DNA of 64,000 nt from Rhynchonema sp. JSB1_4 (GCA_030248065.1 JASAMV010005179.1:42374-106373), one strand, 5' to 3'. Positions 11,701 through 24,044 are shown, numbered from the stretch's first letter. The notes: generated by a model not told the origin, from the letters alone. Numbers and translations: made by a program.

Positions 11701-13342
11701 CAGTGAAAGCAAAGATGTTACATATAGGTACTGTATGTATATACATAGAGCTGGTGACGACGGCCTGCTCTTACGCATTCGTGAAACTCACATCTTGCTG
11801 AAAGACAGGAATGATCGGTAGACCTTATCGAGCTTTGGACAATCGACCTTGTTACAACTATTTTAAAATTATGAATCTAAAATCTCAATTGTGAACACGG
11901 AGCGTGTAAAGAATTTTTTATTTGCCATGTGGAAGTTAAAGGAATAACACAGGGGAAAGACTCGTGGACTGAGGATTTGTTTACTGTAGGTACATAATGG
12001 AGGAATTCACCATAGGTACAGCGAGAAGTTCACTCACTAGGCTGTGCGTCGACTGCAACAATATCATTTTAAATTATCAATATGGATTTAAAAAAAATTA
12101 AAAAAACTCCCCGTACCGTATTGTTCATCATCCACAGATCCATGTATCGATCGTCCATATGCCAGTTGGCCATCTGCATTGAACAGCTATGTTCATCGAA
12201 AGGAAAGTTGGCCACGTCGAACTTGCATGGGAAACTGCAGTGTTGTGAAACATCAGCTAGTAAAGTTTTTAAACAGCGAAATAGTTGCGGTAACACATAC
12301 CCACCTGTAAGAGAAGTAATAGCCCCTTTGGACGCGACCATCGTGATACACGTGCACGGGACAATGGGTACACGTGGCTGGGCTTGGCTCGTCCTTTCTG
12401 CAAAATGTCGTTGGGTGGGATAATAATAGAAATTTCAGAATAGACGACTTTGCATAAACCTGACTGCAAGTCTAGCCTAAGCCAATTTTGAGCCTGAACA
12501 ACAGCCGGGCGGCAAATGCGCGAGTGGATGAGGAAGACCAGCGTTCAGCATTACCCTGTTAGTGAACATAACAACTCGAACGGATTGTTAACTGTGACAA
12601 AGACAAAGTACAGCATCGGGATCCCGTTCGAGCACTCCACATATGTGGATAAGATGGTTTGTGAATCATGGTACCGATTCTTGCGATAGAACTAACGCTC
12701 ATTTTTTGGAATTTAACCGCCCCCAATTTATTGCGGTCCAACCGCGGCGGTACATGCAGTATGTATTGCGTGCGATAACGTTGCGGGACCTCCTTTTCGC
12801 AATTTTAATACAGAACCTGTAGTAAATGTCAATTTCAGGTAGCCAGAGTTCACTTCGAACGATGAATGTTTCGTTTAAATGACCGTAGTCCGCTGGATCC
12901 CATCTTAGCTGTGGATCGGTCCAGTACTGAAACATCAAATGATAAAAGCCACGCGTGTGTAGCAATAAACGTCCGCTGATTCAAAAATCCATTCTGGTCA
13001 AGACATTACCATATCAATCCAGCCACAGATTTTGATCGCGCTCTTAGCCGGTTCCTGAGAAAAATCAGACGAATGTTCATTCTATTTTGTAATGTGCCAG
13101 GGTACATGCATTGTACAGTAAGTATATGAGGAATAATGTCACATACATAACGTACCACAAACAAAATGTCATAGGGCCACATATATATGCTGACATTGAC
13201 TGCTTTCCTTGTGATTGCATCCACCGGCACCCTTGTCCGTTCGTAATGGCGCAGCAGTCGCTCATGCAACCGGTCCACATCAGTGCGCACGGTCGAGTCC
13301 ATGCGTGATATGTGGGACACGCCGTTGTCCACTGGAACACTG
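8738..13342 (-). CDS. Cys-loop ligand-gated ion channel subunit, nicotinic acetylcholine receptor-like
   Basis: A pentameric receptor-channel subunit of the plasma membrane. Exons, 5' to 3' on the minus strand: 13342-13156, 13054-13010, 12926-12817, 12397-12305, 12234-12117, 11140-10904, 10746-10650, 10569-10472, 10009-9872, 9546-9409, 9118-8738; phases agree throughout. Landmarks in order: YWTDPQLRWDPADYG and LWLPEIDIYY (binding loops), the Cys loop (Cys, 13 residues, Cys: CKFDVANFPFDEHSC), M1 (KPFFYVMNLVFPSFTLTV), M2 after QEK, M3 (FYYSCMVGLLSCAIISSSLV), VPTWAAKF opening the intracellular loop, and M4 (VSLITFMVTVVACLLWFL) near the C-terminus. No adjacent Cys pair is seen in loop C, so it resembles a non-alpha subunit. 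Glu before M2 predicts cation selectivity. The signal-peptide exon was not found; the 5' end may lie beyond the retroelement block starting at 13518. Confidence 0.9.
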
Positions 13343-13914
13343 CTTGGATTGGAATGTGCATAACACAATTGGCAATTCCATCGTCTTTGTAGGAGATCGA
13401 TATCTGATATTTTCGGCCAGTAAATTTCGCCAAGAGCAGTAAATTGGGCATTTCGTTGTCAAAAATTGAAACATATCTTTGATGTTGCCGGGATGGCAGT
13501 GCCGTGATGCAATCATGTTGTTGTGTGTCTTTGAGAGACGAACAGCACCAAATTCCAATACACAGAATATATTGCCGAATTTTCGACACTCAATAGTGTC
13601 CTCGTCAGGGCTAAAATCAACAAAAAGAGAGATAGGAACCGGTTGTCACAAGACATCATTTCAGAAAACGCAAACAAGGTGCAAAACAGTCAGATAAACA
13701 AGTGGCATTTTGATACAGATATTGGCTATTGTTGGGTTTCAGTGCTCTGTTGATGTATGGATTGCGAGCGAGAATAAAGGCCGACTCCATAACACGCAGT
13801 TGTTTTTCTGTGTTACAGTGGTCTAGCACCTTTACGTGTTGCACTGTACATTGATGTGTGCGCATATGAATGGTCATGCCTGAGGCATTGTTGTTTTGCT
13901 TGGTGGTGCCATTG

Positions 13915-16357
13915 GATTATGTGTCATTTCCTCGCGTGAGAAAGTTCCTTGCGTGAACATTCTCATCGCGTGTGACTTTTCCTTGCGTACATTTTCCTCG
14001 TGCTGCGACACTTCCTCGCGTCCATAGTTAAGGAATATTTGAAGTTTCCTCCTTATCACACCATAAGCAAGCCATGAAGCTATCAAAATCTCCGCATGAC
14101 TTCAGCTTCCAGATACCTAATAACCCATTGCAGAAAGAACCACGAAGTTGGCGCGAAACACGAAATAAATAAAAACTTGCATATTTGTGTTCACAGCTCG
14201 TTTATTACCTACTTTACTGAAAGTGACTTTTTGCAAAGTTGCGGAGATTAAGCTTATGGTGGGAGATAGAAACGTGCGATGGTATGAAAAGTATGTATCA
14301 ATGGAATCCGCTGCTCCATCTGCGTGCGATGGTGCAAAGTACAATGCTATCTGAACAAGTGGGAAGCCGTGAAGCCATCAACAGCAATTGCATGCACATG
14401 TATACAGTATGTACATAGGTATGTACCCAAGACACCATCAAGATGTTGCAGCCAAGCGCACACGCACGTAAACACTGCCGAGGATCAGCCAGAGGATGTA
14501 CACGACGCGAATACAGAATTTGAACAACCGCCTCACACCCTTTTGCAACATTACCAGTCAACGGATTATGTTCAAACTTGAGACTGGCGGCCTGTGCGTG
14601 CACATTGCGTGCCTTGTCAGCCAGTGTTGTTTGCAACGCAGTGCTGTGCTTTTGCTTTGTTTGCCCATCTGAAAATCTTTTTTGATGTTTATTTTTCCGC
14701 TTTTCAGCATTGGAATGTTCGGAACACAAGCCCGTAACAGGGGCAGAGACTTCGGTCCAGCGATCCAGGACCATTTGAATGTCAGAAAAGACGCAACAAT
14801 TTTCCCGTTTCACTCAGCCCGGCATCGTGACGTTGTGTACGAATTCGCAGTCAGGAACACGTACAAGAATGGAACGCAACGCTGTGCATGTCTTGGATGT
14901 GAGAAAGCACATTGGGTACGGTTATGATTGGATTCTTTGACTAGTTTAGCGCTGTTATCATGCCCATCGACAGAAGTGAGTAGATTATAAGGTGACACTG
15001 AGCATTGATTACCATTTTTGGCATGGTCGTTCTTGTGGTCATGTGTCATGTCTTGTCTTGTGTTCCATACCTTTCATCTTCATTTGTTTTCAGAAACAGA
15101 AAGCGATTGATCAGAAGAAGAACAAACAAGACTACAAGAATCTGAGGATCGCTAGGGTGTCGGTCAAAAATGGACGATTCGTGGACACCGACCCCGATTA
15201 CCCGGAGCACGCCAATGTCTTTATTGGGTCTCATCAGATCAATTTACATGTGAGCAACTAACTCGCGCTGATGTTTCAGGCAAAAATGCAAAGAACTACA
15301 AACAAATGGTCAGGTGCCACTAAACGCCTGGGACAACATGACCGACCAAGTCCGAAATCAGTACGCTGGTCAACCATCGAAAATCAGGCAGATTGTGGAC
15401 CAGTTGCCCGATTACAACGTTGCTAGGAGAACGCTGTCGAGAAACGCGTCAACTGGACTGCAGCGCATCCAATCTGAGCGCACTGCCGCCGCCTGGACCA
15501 GATGGGTCATGCACGACTATCAAGTTGCACGGCGCTAATACGACGCAGTCCATTTTGCCGGTTCGTTCCATTAGTTTGGATTTCGTGTTATCATATTCAT
15601 TGCTGGATGAGCGTATCTGAAATCCAAACGTCACTGCACCGTTGTGCAGACAGATGGACTGAGTCGAGATGCTTGAGCTCTCTTCCTTACATTTACAGGG
15701 CACAAGCACTCCGATTGAAGGCCGCAGCAATGTCCGTAGCAATGTCCGTCCGAAGCACAAGCAACGTCCAATCAGTATGAATCTGAATCCGCCCTGTTGT
15801 TTGATGCTAGGTACTTGAATCCAGCACTGTCATACGATACGCCAAATCATGATTTCTCTTATTTGTCCACTATGTGATTGTTGCATTTTCATTTTCCACC
15901 ACTATATTGTTTCATTTTCGTTATCTTCCTTTCATTGTGTTTTGTTTTGCTCTCCCCTTAGTCTGTCTCTTTGCTTTATCTTGGGAATCAATGATATGAT
16001 CGGTTTGCTTTATTTTGTGTTTCTCCAGTGTATCGTGTCAAATGTTGGTTTTTTATATTTTGTGTATCGGTTCTTTTTAATTTGAGCAAATAACTGTGGA
16101 ATAAACAAAACAGTTAATATTGAACCAGCATATACATACGCAACAATCCATTAATCGAAATACTGATGGGTTGGTTGCCCTTGGTCACCGCTCACGCACG
16201 CGAGGAAGTGTCCTGGGGTCAATCTGTCCAGGTACGGTAGCACACGCGAGGAAAAGTCGCAGCGCGAGGAGAATCTGGCTTCACGTGAGGAACTTTCCCA
16301 CGCGAGGAACTGACACAGGCAAGGAAAAGTCGCAGCGCGAGGAACTGTCCCCGGACC
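13915..16357. mobile_element. 2.44-kb gene-carrying DNA element inserted in a Penelope copy, 8-bp target duplication
   Basis: TGCCATTG occurs at 13907-13914 and 16358-16365, on each side of the insert. The sister Penelope copy at about 18247 has a single copy (CAATGGCA), so the empty site is visible in the same window. An 8-bp duplication is typical of hAT transposons. Both ends carry inverted repeats of a CGCGAGGAA tag: TTCCTCGCG/TTCCTTGCG several times at 13930-14030 and CGCGAGGAA at 16198-16350. The outermost ends match only loosely. Inside is a transcription unit (14715 to about 16105). Confidence 0.8.
14715..15818 (+). CDS. FLYWCH/MULE-like zinc-finger protein gene carried by the insert; frame may be damaged
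   Basis: Proposed exons: 14715-14915, 15094-15249, 15280-15560, 15699-15818. Exon 1 has FPFHSARHRDVVYEF then CACLGC; exon 2 reads RIARVSVKNGRFVDTDPDYP; exon 3 reads CKELQTNGQVPLNAWDNM. This order (a Cys/His finger, then a DPDYPEH-like segment) resembles FLYWCH or MULE-associated N-terminal regions, from my memory of the families. I see no transposase core. The first junction is in phase. Exon 3 is open in a different frame from the one exon 2 predicts, and its end joins exon 4 in yet another frame, so it is either partly decayed or my splice sites are wrong. AATAAA at 16100-16105 could end the transcript. The gene lies entirely within the insert 13915-16357. Confidence 0.45.
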
Positions 16358-16970
16358 TGCCATTGATGTGTTCTTGCACGCGCTGTTTTAGGGTTCGTGT
16401 GGTAGAGCCGATGTATGTGTAGCCTTGTGGACATGAACACGTTAATTCATACACGCAATTGCGACTGTCTGTGACTTGGGTGTTGGTGTTACGTTTGTAG
16501 TAGAGGAGCCCCCGCAGCGTTTGTTGCTTGCTGAACACCAGTTGAGTGTCGTGGTGTGTGCGCATGTACCTTTTGAGTTGATGTGAGATGTTCCCGTCAA
16601 ATGGTATTGACATTCTGTTTGTGCATTTGATGGCCTGATTGTCAGGGCGAGTTAATTGTTGTGTGATGAACTGGTGACCGTAGCCGTTGCGTTTGAGTTG
16701 CGAAATGATGTAGTCATGTTCAGCGCGTAATGTTTCAGGATCGATGCAGTAGCGATCTGCGCGTTTCCTGAGACAGCTGATAAGAGCACGTTTGGTGCTC
16801 ATGTCCACAAACGACGAAGCTGGCAATGTTCGGCCGGAATTGTTTGCTTTGCGGAAGACTGATGTTTCAATGTGCGTGTTGCGTTGCGTAATGTTTATGT
16901 CAAGAAAGCTGAGCTGACCGTTGACAGTGTGTTCAGTTGTGAACTGAATGGTCTGGAAAATGTTGTTGGC

Positions 16971-18504
16971 CCTCCTCAAGCCCAAGCTAACGCCCTCCCA
17001 ACTCCACGCCCTTATCCCCAGCCAACACAAATGCTCCACCCCCACTCCCTACGCCCTCATCAAAACCCACAAACCCGCCCGCCCCCTTCGTCTCATCACC
17101 CCTACCATCCCGTTTCCCACCTACCCCCTCTCCAAGCAACTCCATCGTGTCCTCACCCCCGCCGTCCAACAAATCCCCCATCGTATCATCAACTTCACAG
17201 ACCTCGTTTCTCAACTGCGATCCCTTCCCCTCACCCCCACGACCCAAATCATCTCAATGGATGTCAAAGCCCTCTATGACAGCGTTGATACGTCCCACTT
17301 CATCCAAATCCTCCCTGACATCCTCACTCGCACCGAACACCATTGGCGTCCTCTCACCCCCCTGCTCAGCTCTCTTTCGATCGCTGACATCGTTGAGCTA
17401 TTTCGCATCGTGTTCGACACCGCATTTCTACAGTTCAACAACGTCATCTACCGTCAACACTCTGGCTGCCCAATGGGTCACCCGTTGAGTTGTGCGGTCA
17501 GTGATCTCTACATGTTCGCCCTCGAAGAAACGCTTCTCTCTGACCCCAACATCTCTCAACCCATCCTCTACGGTCGTTTCGTCGATGATACGATTGTTAT
17601 TTTCAAATGTGTTGAGGATATACAACCGTTCGTTGACAAAGCCAACAACATTTTCCAGACCATTCAGTTCACAACTGAACACACTGTCAACGGTCAGCTC
17701 AGCTTTCTTGACATAAACATTACGCAACGCAACACGCACATTGAAACATCAGTCTTCCGAAAAGCAAACAATTCCGGCCGAACATTGCCAGCTTCGTCGT
17801 TTGTGGACATGAGCACCAAACGTGCTCTTATCAGCTGTCTCAGGAAACGCGCAGATCGCTACTGCATCGATCCTGAAACATTACGCGCTGAACATGACTA
17901 CATCATTTCGCAACTCAAACGCAACGGCTACGGTCACCAGTTCATCACACAACAATTAACTCGCCCTGACAATCAGGCCATCAAATGCACAAACAGAATG
18001 TCAATACCATTTGACGGGAACATCTCACATCAACTCAAAAGGTACATGCGCACACACCACGACACTCAACTGGTGTTCAGCAAGCAACAAACGCTGCGGG
18101 GGCTCCTCTACTACAAACGTAACACCAACACCCAAGTCACAGACAGTCGCAATTGCGTGTATGAATTAACGTGTTCATGTCCACAAGGCTACACATACAT
18201 CGGCTCTACCACACGAACCCTAAAACAGCGCGTGCAAGAACACATCAATGGCACCACCAAGCAAAACAACAATGCCTCAGGCATGACCATTCATATGCGC
18301 ACACATCAATGTACAGTGCAACACGTAAAGGTGCTAGACCACTGTAACACAGAAAAACAACTGCGTGTTATGGAGTCGGCCTTTATTCTCGCTCGCAATC
18401 CATACATCAACAGAGCACTGAAACCCAACAATAGCCAATATCTGTATCAAAATGCCACTTGTTTATCTGACTGTTTTGCACCTTGTTTGCGTTTTCTGAA
18501 ATGA
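16971..18504 (+). CDS. Penelope-like reverse transcriptase with GIY-YIG endonuclease, 5'-truncated
   Basis: An open frame of about 510 codons encodes most of a Penelope-like polyprotein, the reverse transcriptase plus endonuclease that copies the element into nicked DNA. Visible motifs: RT motif A (SMDVKALYDSV), motif B (QHSGCPMGHPLSCAVSDLYM), motif C with catalytic FVDD (GRFVDDTIVIF), a linker, then GIY-YIG (CVYELTC, GYTYIGSTTRTLKQRVQEH). The N-terminal part is missing: the frame begins at the head-to-head junction with the minus copy, and the ORF's own Met lies in the other copy. The stop is at 18502-18504. Codon use is C-rich at the start. The frame is intact from the RT fingers on, so the copy looks recent. 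Confidence 0.92.
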
Positions 18505-18645
18505 TGTCTTGTGACAACCGGTTCCTATCTCTCTTTTTGTTGATTTTAGCCCTGACGAGGACACTATTGAGTGTCGAAAATTCGGCAATATATTCTGTGT
18601 ATTGGAATTTGGTGCTGTTCGTCTCTCAAAGACACACAACAACAA
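16971..18645 (+). mobile_element. Penelope-like retroelement, plus-strand 5'-truncated copy
   Basis: It starts at the head-to-head junction with the minus copy and ends after CTCAAAGACACACAACAAC near 18645. The minus copy ends at the equivalent base near 13518. Inverted and truncated partner copies are usual for Penelope elements. Downstream of the stop is about 140 bp of shared 3' non-coding sequence. Confidence 0.85.
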
Positions 18646-19024
18646 AAATTGAAAGTTTTACAATGAGAGGCCCACATTCAAAGATTGGTTTCAATCAAGA
18701 CATTGATGCAACTCACTCAACAAGGCCCTCTTGGTCGGCTCGGTGCCAAATGTGCCGACGATCATAAGTAAGCCAGTGATCAACAGTTGAAAGTATCTTT
18801 TCGGCCACATGTCAAATATTCAATGGTGATACAGAAACGATAATTACAGACAAACGCTGAAACAAAAAGCTGAAGTCAGGCTATTGTGCTCACACAAAAG
18901 GAGGCCGTAACGCAAAACCATAATCATGTCATGCCGTAAGTTTGGGCTGGGGGTTGTTTTTAAGCTCTGATCTCAGTGTTTCCGCGTGTCAAAAGTGGTC
19001 GCAGTTCTAACCACATACGGTATG

Positions 19025-19357
19025 TATAGTCCGTAAATCAGCTCATGACACTTTTTTCTGCTGCTGGCTGATTTGTTCCCTTCCTCCACGTTCAAATGAA
19101 AGAGAAATTGAGTTTCCGAAAAACATTGTTTTTTGCTCCTAAATTTTGAGTTTTATGAAATCCACGTGTTTTAACCATATTAATTTAATTTAATTTTAAA
19201 TTTGATCGAATTCAATCCTTTTCGACACATTCTATCATTTTTTTAGTTTTTTTGCAAAATCGGTCCCACTCAATTTCTCTTTCAATTAGAACGTGGAGGA
19301 ACGGAACAAACCAGCCAGCAGCAACACAAAGTGTCATGAGCTGATGGACGGACTATA
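19025..19357. mobile_element. Inverted-repeat MITE with TATAGTCC ends
   Basis: Inverted arms of about 95 bp with mismatches: TATAGTCCGTAAATCAGCTC at the left matches the reverse complement of GAGCTGATGGACGGACTATA at the right. The arms include CTGCTGGCTG...CCTCCACGTTC and its complement. Ends in TA suggest a Tc/mariner-type duplication, but this is not proven. A short relic of the right end lies at about 10293-10335. Confidence 0.7.
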
Positions 19358-22300
19358 CCTACGTGCTCATGTTTTATTTGTACCCACGGCACTTGCGGTT
19401 TCAAAATGAATAATTTGAAAAACCAACATCACATGCAGTGCGACACCACACACATGGGGCCGGTTCGGTTGGTCCAGAGAGCGGAAGGCCGGACGCAGCT
19501 TCCGTGAATCACGGGGCCGAGCTCAAAAAATGATCAATTAGAGGGCTTCCGGGGCACATGAGCGTCGTGTTTGAGTTGAAATTTCTTTTGAAAGAAGACA
19601 CCATAAGCTGATCTGATGTGCCATAGCTTGTGGTTGGCTTTTTGTTCAAAGTCAGCCAGCCGGAGGCTTATTATGATCCGCCCGTCCGTCACTCAGCTGA
19701 GAGCACTGCATCTTTGTTAAAACTAAATTTAGTCTTATTGTTGTGCGATGACACTGCGAAAATAAACATCAGTACCTTTTCAGCTGCAACACCAGAGAAT
19801 TGGATGACAGCAAATGCTTGCGCGCTCAACTGTCGTTTGACGCCCCGCGGTAAGCAGCGCAGAATGCAAACTCATTCATGAACAGGTCACAGCCGATAAG
19901 TTTCTACAGCATGGTTCAATGGAAACTCAAGCCACGGGCATTTGGTAACTCACATGAACATTTATTTCAAAAAGGCTCCAGGGTGGGAGCAAACACACAC
20001 AAACCGGTCTCTATTAATCGGTGAGCCGTGGAACTGCAAACACGCATTTTTCTGGTAAACAAAGTGCTATACCTAGAAACTGAAAATAGCGGCTCAAAAC
20101 AGGCAATGCAACCATTGATGAAAGCTTGAATGACACATCATACCAGAGGACACGTGACAAGTGAGTTGGGTAACATGAAGCCCAAGATTATTCAGACATT
20201 TCGAGAGACACAGGAAGGCACACGTAGACCAAGAAGAGACATACGTGTTTCCTGAGGAACGAACACAGCATAATGAAAAGGGTAAGTGAGCCTTGAAATT
20301 GTCACACGATTCGGGACTCAAAAAGCACATGCGTCTTGCGTTTCAGGCGCACGTGAGCACCTAATACGCAGATTTAGCAGAGAGTGAGGCAAGGCGTGGT
20401 GGTGGGCTGGTGCGTTTGGCGTGTTTGTTAGATAAAGCGATATACACGCCTGGCTCGGTGTGTGCTCCATAAATAAAAAAGAGTAAAAACTCGCAGGCGC
20501 TTCAGAGAAATTAGGAAGGATTTAGCGCCCGGGCGGGCATGCCAGCGCGTGTGTAACCCAGTCGGGTAACCATGTATGGCGACCGGTGCCAGTAGTAGTG
20601 GACTGATGTTTATTTGGCATCGCTGGATTGCGCCCTGCACTCACACCGACTGCCAGGATGGGCTCGTGTTCTCCGAAACGAAAAAACAATCGCGCCGCGC
20701 ACGAAAAGTGCACATTGAACAGCGCATCCGGCACGAAAGTTCGCACCAGCACTAATTTAGTTAATGCTCATTTGCTTTAAAAGTGCCACACTGGCAACGA
20801 TATTCGTGCGTTAAAGTCACCGGCGCATTACAAACACCCACGTGGGGAAGGAACGGGAATGACTTCTCGAGAGGACGATAATGAAAAGAAAGCATCCGGT
20901 CATTCAAAAAGAAAACGATCAGGTGGCGCGAGCATGGGGCCAAAGCATCTCACATTGAAAACAAATGGAAGATCAAGTCACACACACGCAGTCGTTGACC
21001 AGTTGTGCAGGCATGCCCAGTTCACGGGTTACTGTGGTGCCTTGGAGTGTCATCAACCTGATACCACCGGAACACATTTGCCGGATGATGCGAGATAATG
21101 CAAATACTGTCGCCGGTTTGGGTGCCCACATCCTGGGGCGCATGTTTGCACACCGCGCCGGTTCTTTCTTGATCAGAGACAGAGGGTGCTGCAATAAAGT
21201 GGAGCCCATTAAACGAACGGCCGCGATGTGATGCGATTTGATGATAAACGCGCATAAACTTGAAGGGTTATGTGCCGATTTGGGGCTGCACGTGGACGGA
21301 AACTTATTTTTGATGCCACGGCGTCGGGTGCTGTCCTCATCTTGTACATTTTGGCTGCACGCGTGCTAGTGCACTTGCCTAAATGCATTATTTATTTTTC
21401 GAGGGCATATACATACCCATGCCCATATAGCTAGTCAGCCTCACGTCATCATAACTTTGTGCGTGCGACCGCATAAAAATTGGGTGGAATCAGGAACTGC
21501 ACCTTTGAAAGATGACACATCTCGAGCTGGTTTATCTGTCAAAAACACACCTACCGCAGCCCATATGGTAAGCAACATGGCACTCAAGGATGGGTAAGTT
21601 GCTTTTTGAGGGTTTTAATGAATGCCGGGGGGTCGCTTGTTAATGGATGGCGCAGGTTTGTGTCCTTTCAAGTTTAGTTTAGAACATCGAAACTTTTGAG
21701 CACGAGTGGAAAACCTGATTATCAAGAGACCGGCATCGGTAGGTGTCATCAAGAAAAATGTTTTCAGTCATGTTCGTGTCATGAATGACCGAAAAGAACC
21801 AGATGAGTGACACTGCATTAGGTCTAGCCAAGATCAGCAAACACGGAAAGAACTAAAAAAGCTTCCGGGCCCGATTTTTCAAAGTACAATGCATAGAATC
21901 ACACCAGCACTTAGGAGAAACTTGATATGTGATTTACATTTATATGTCATCTCGGCGATTTTTGTTCATCATAAACAAACGGACATGAAGAGGCATCAGC
22001 TTACAATGGAACTTGGCCGCAGACTTGCATGCTACGTAAAAAATATGCCACCGAACACGCATGCCATCGATACACGCATACGGTAGCTTCAAAGGCGCCG
22101 GTGTGTGGGTACTTTTGTCAGGTGCCATCATGGCAGATAATTGTTAAAAAAATCTCAAGCAGCAATTTCTCATTACAGTACGATATTCCTAGCATATTAC
22201 GATGTCTTGGTCATCATAAAACGAACGTGTTGGTATGCATGTGTTTACTGCGTTGCCATGAGCGGATTTGGCGTGCTTGAGAGTTGGTGAGTGAGCAGAG

Positions 22301-23434
22301 GGGGTCGAGTTTCGAACAGCAGTGGTTAGTACCGGGCACGCAAATCCGATACATAAAAATAAACGTGTGGCGCGCCGTTAGAAACGAATTATGTGCAAGT
22401 GCGACCATAAAATGCCGGCTTGCAACAGCAGCACAACAGATTTTACTGCATGGCAAATTGCAGCCTGACCGGGTGTGTTGTTACGCAAACCACAATCATC
22501 TCGCGACTCGGCGGCAGCGTCAAAATCAAATTTGTAAATTTTCGCACATGTTGATGACCTCCGGGTCTGCGCGCAACAACTTTCGTGGGTCATTTTGATA
22601 TCCAAGGATAATTGGAAGATTTAGCTTGGCTGGCCAAAAAAATGTATAATACATGCTATTCTCAATGGAGACGAAATTTATCCTGTAAATTTTGTTGCGG
22701 ACGTGGTTTTTGTGGTATTATACTTTTAAGCAAATCAGGCGTTCAAACGGTATGATAACAGTCTTTTTTCAAAGACGAATGGAAGCCTCAATGGGTAGGT
22801 TGGGGAGCATATGCACACTCACACATTGAAGCATCAGGCAGTAACTGCAAATCAGACGGTTCATTCAAGCATGTCCAACGGCGTTACACGTCCACGCTCG
22901 TAAAAAAACCGAGAGCATTTTTTTGAAGGACCTATGCTGTTCACTTCACGACGACCTAATCATGCCATGGATATTTTTGTGCTCCGCCAATGTGGTTGCT
23001 TCCACCCATTTGTTGAGGAATTTATGCATGTTCGTTACATGCGATCACCCTGGTCATTCATTATGTTGTTACGGCACTCGCAGGAAACAACCGACTACCG
23101 ACTTATGCAAAAAGCTAATCGAATGCCGCACTGCCTCGACTATCAGCTTTCTTTTCGTGCACACAAGTTGTGATGCAAAATCTGAGGCCATATTTTAGGC
23201 CCATTAAGTCGACCAGATTCCCGTGACTGGTGCGCACCCAAGATCGAGGGGATTACATACCTGTCACAAAATGTTTTACTCGTACCAATCGCAAGCAAGC
23301 GGGATATATAGCTTCAATTCTAGGCAATGCTGAGCCTGCACAGTTAAGAAAATAATGCATTTGAGCCTTAAGAGGCGTGTGTAGGCCCGATGGCTTGTTT
23401 TCGTGACTATGCGGGCTCGCCTGTTGTTCACTGA

Positions 23435-23520
23435 GGCGGCTTCACAATGCATGCGCGTCATTACTTGGCGTTGAAGTACATATGGATACAGGTTGACGCG
23501 CATGCATTGTAAATTCGGCC
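23435..23520. mobile_element. Very small palindromic MITE (TTCACAATGCATGCGCG family)
   Basis: GGCGGCTTCACAATGCATGC at the left and its near complement at the right (GCATGCATTGTAAATTCGGCC end) enclose about 35 bp. It shares its ends with the larger elements at 45978-46714 and 46877-47848. Confidence 0.55.
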
Positions 23521-24044
23521 TGACATTTTGGTGACGCGATATCATTTCAATGAACTTGTTTACGACGCAATCAACACGGCTTAAAAATCGTTTTTGTCCA
23601 AACTCTGAAGTATTCAGCCGACCATCGCCGCAACGCTTGTCGGCTTGTAACGTAAAACGTAAGTTTGTGGTGCTCTTACTCCGCAGTCCGCACTCTGCAG
23701 CTTACCAACTGGTTCGATCATTTTCATCCATCTCAGTTGTCGCTGGTTTACACGCAACGAAGTATTTTACCCGCACAAGGACCACATAAAAAAGCGTGAT
23801 GCACGACCATATACCGTGATACAAAAAACATGAAACTCGACATCACATATGAACCCAAATACTTCTTGCGTAACCGTAATTTTAGTTGGACTATACGTAG
23901 CTAAAAGAACTGATGTTACCGAAAAAAGAACAAATGGAATCACAAATAAGAAAAAGAACGACAACTGACACAAATGAAACAAGTAACAAGAACAGATGAT
24001 AACGACAACAAAACAACCAATTCATATTGTACACATCCATTTAT

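Larger units (their letters stand above)
13518..16970 (-). mobile_element. Penelope-like retroelement, 5'-truncated minus-strand copy, split by an insertion
   Basis: The two pieces, 16970-16358 and 13914-13518, are near-identical on the minus strand to 17635-18645 of the plus copy. They encode the C-terminal part of the reverse transcriptase, the linker and the GIY-YIG region. The 5' end is truncated at the head-to-head junction (16970/16971). The reading frame is broken at the GIY-YIG segment by the insert at 13915-16357. Non-functional copy. Confidence 0.9.
18646..24039. other. Gene-poor interval between the Penelope block and RPB3
   Basis: No ORF here joins into a spliced model or matches a family I know. 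Open frames are under 90 codons and scattered on both strands. Contents noted: an inverted-repeat element at 19025-19357 and a tiny palindromic element at 23435-23520. The missing 5' exon of the channel gene could lie here, but I found no signal-peptide exon. Confidence 0.5.

Noticed and set aside
12559..12709. Open minus-strand stretch reading like VECSNGIPMLYFVFVTVNNPF, between channel exons
   Set aside because: Its flanks do not fit the reading phase, and direct joining of exons 12926-12817 and 12397-12305 gives a canonical receptor sequence.
13350..13589. Protein-like minus-strand frame next to the first channel exon (KYQISISYKDDGIANCVMHI)
   Set aside because: No signal peptide, no fit to receptor N-termini, and it runs into Penelope sequence; left unassigned.
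20859..21098. Lys/Ser-rich 79-codon ORF in the gene-poor interval
   Set aside because: No splice partners, no family match and overlapping frames of equal length.
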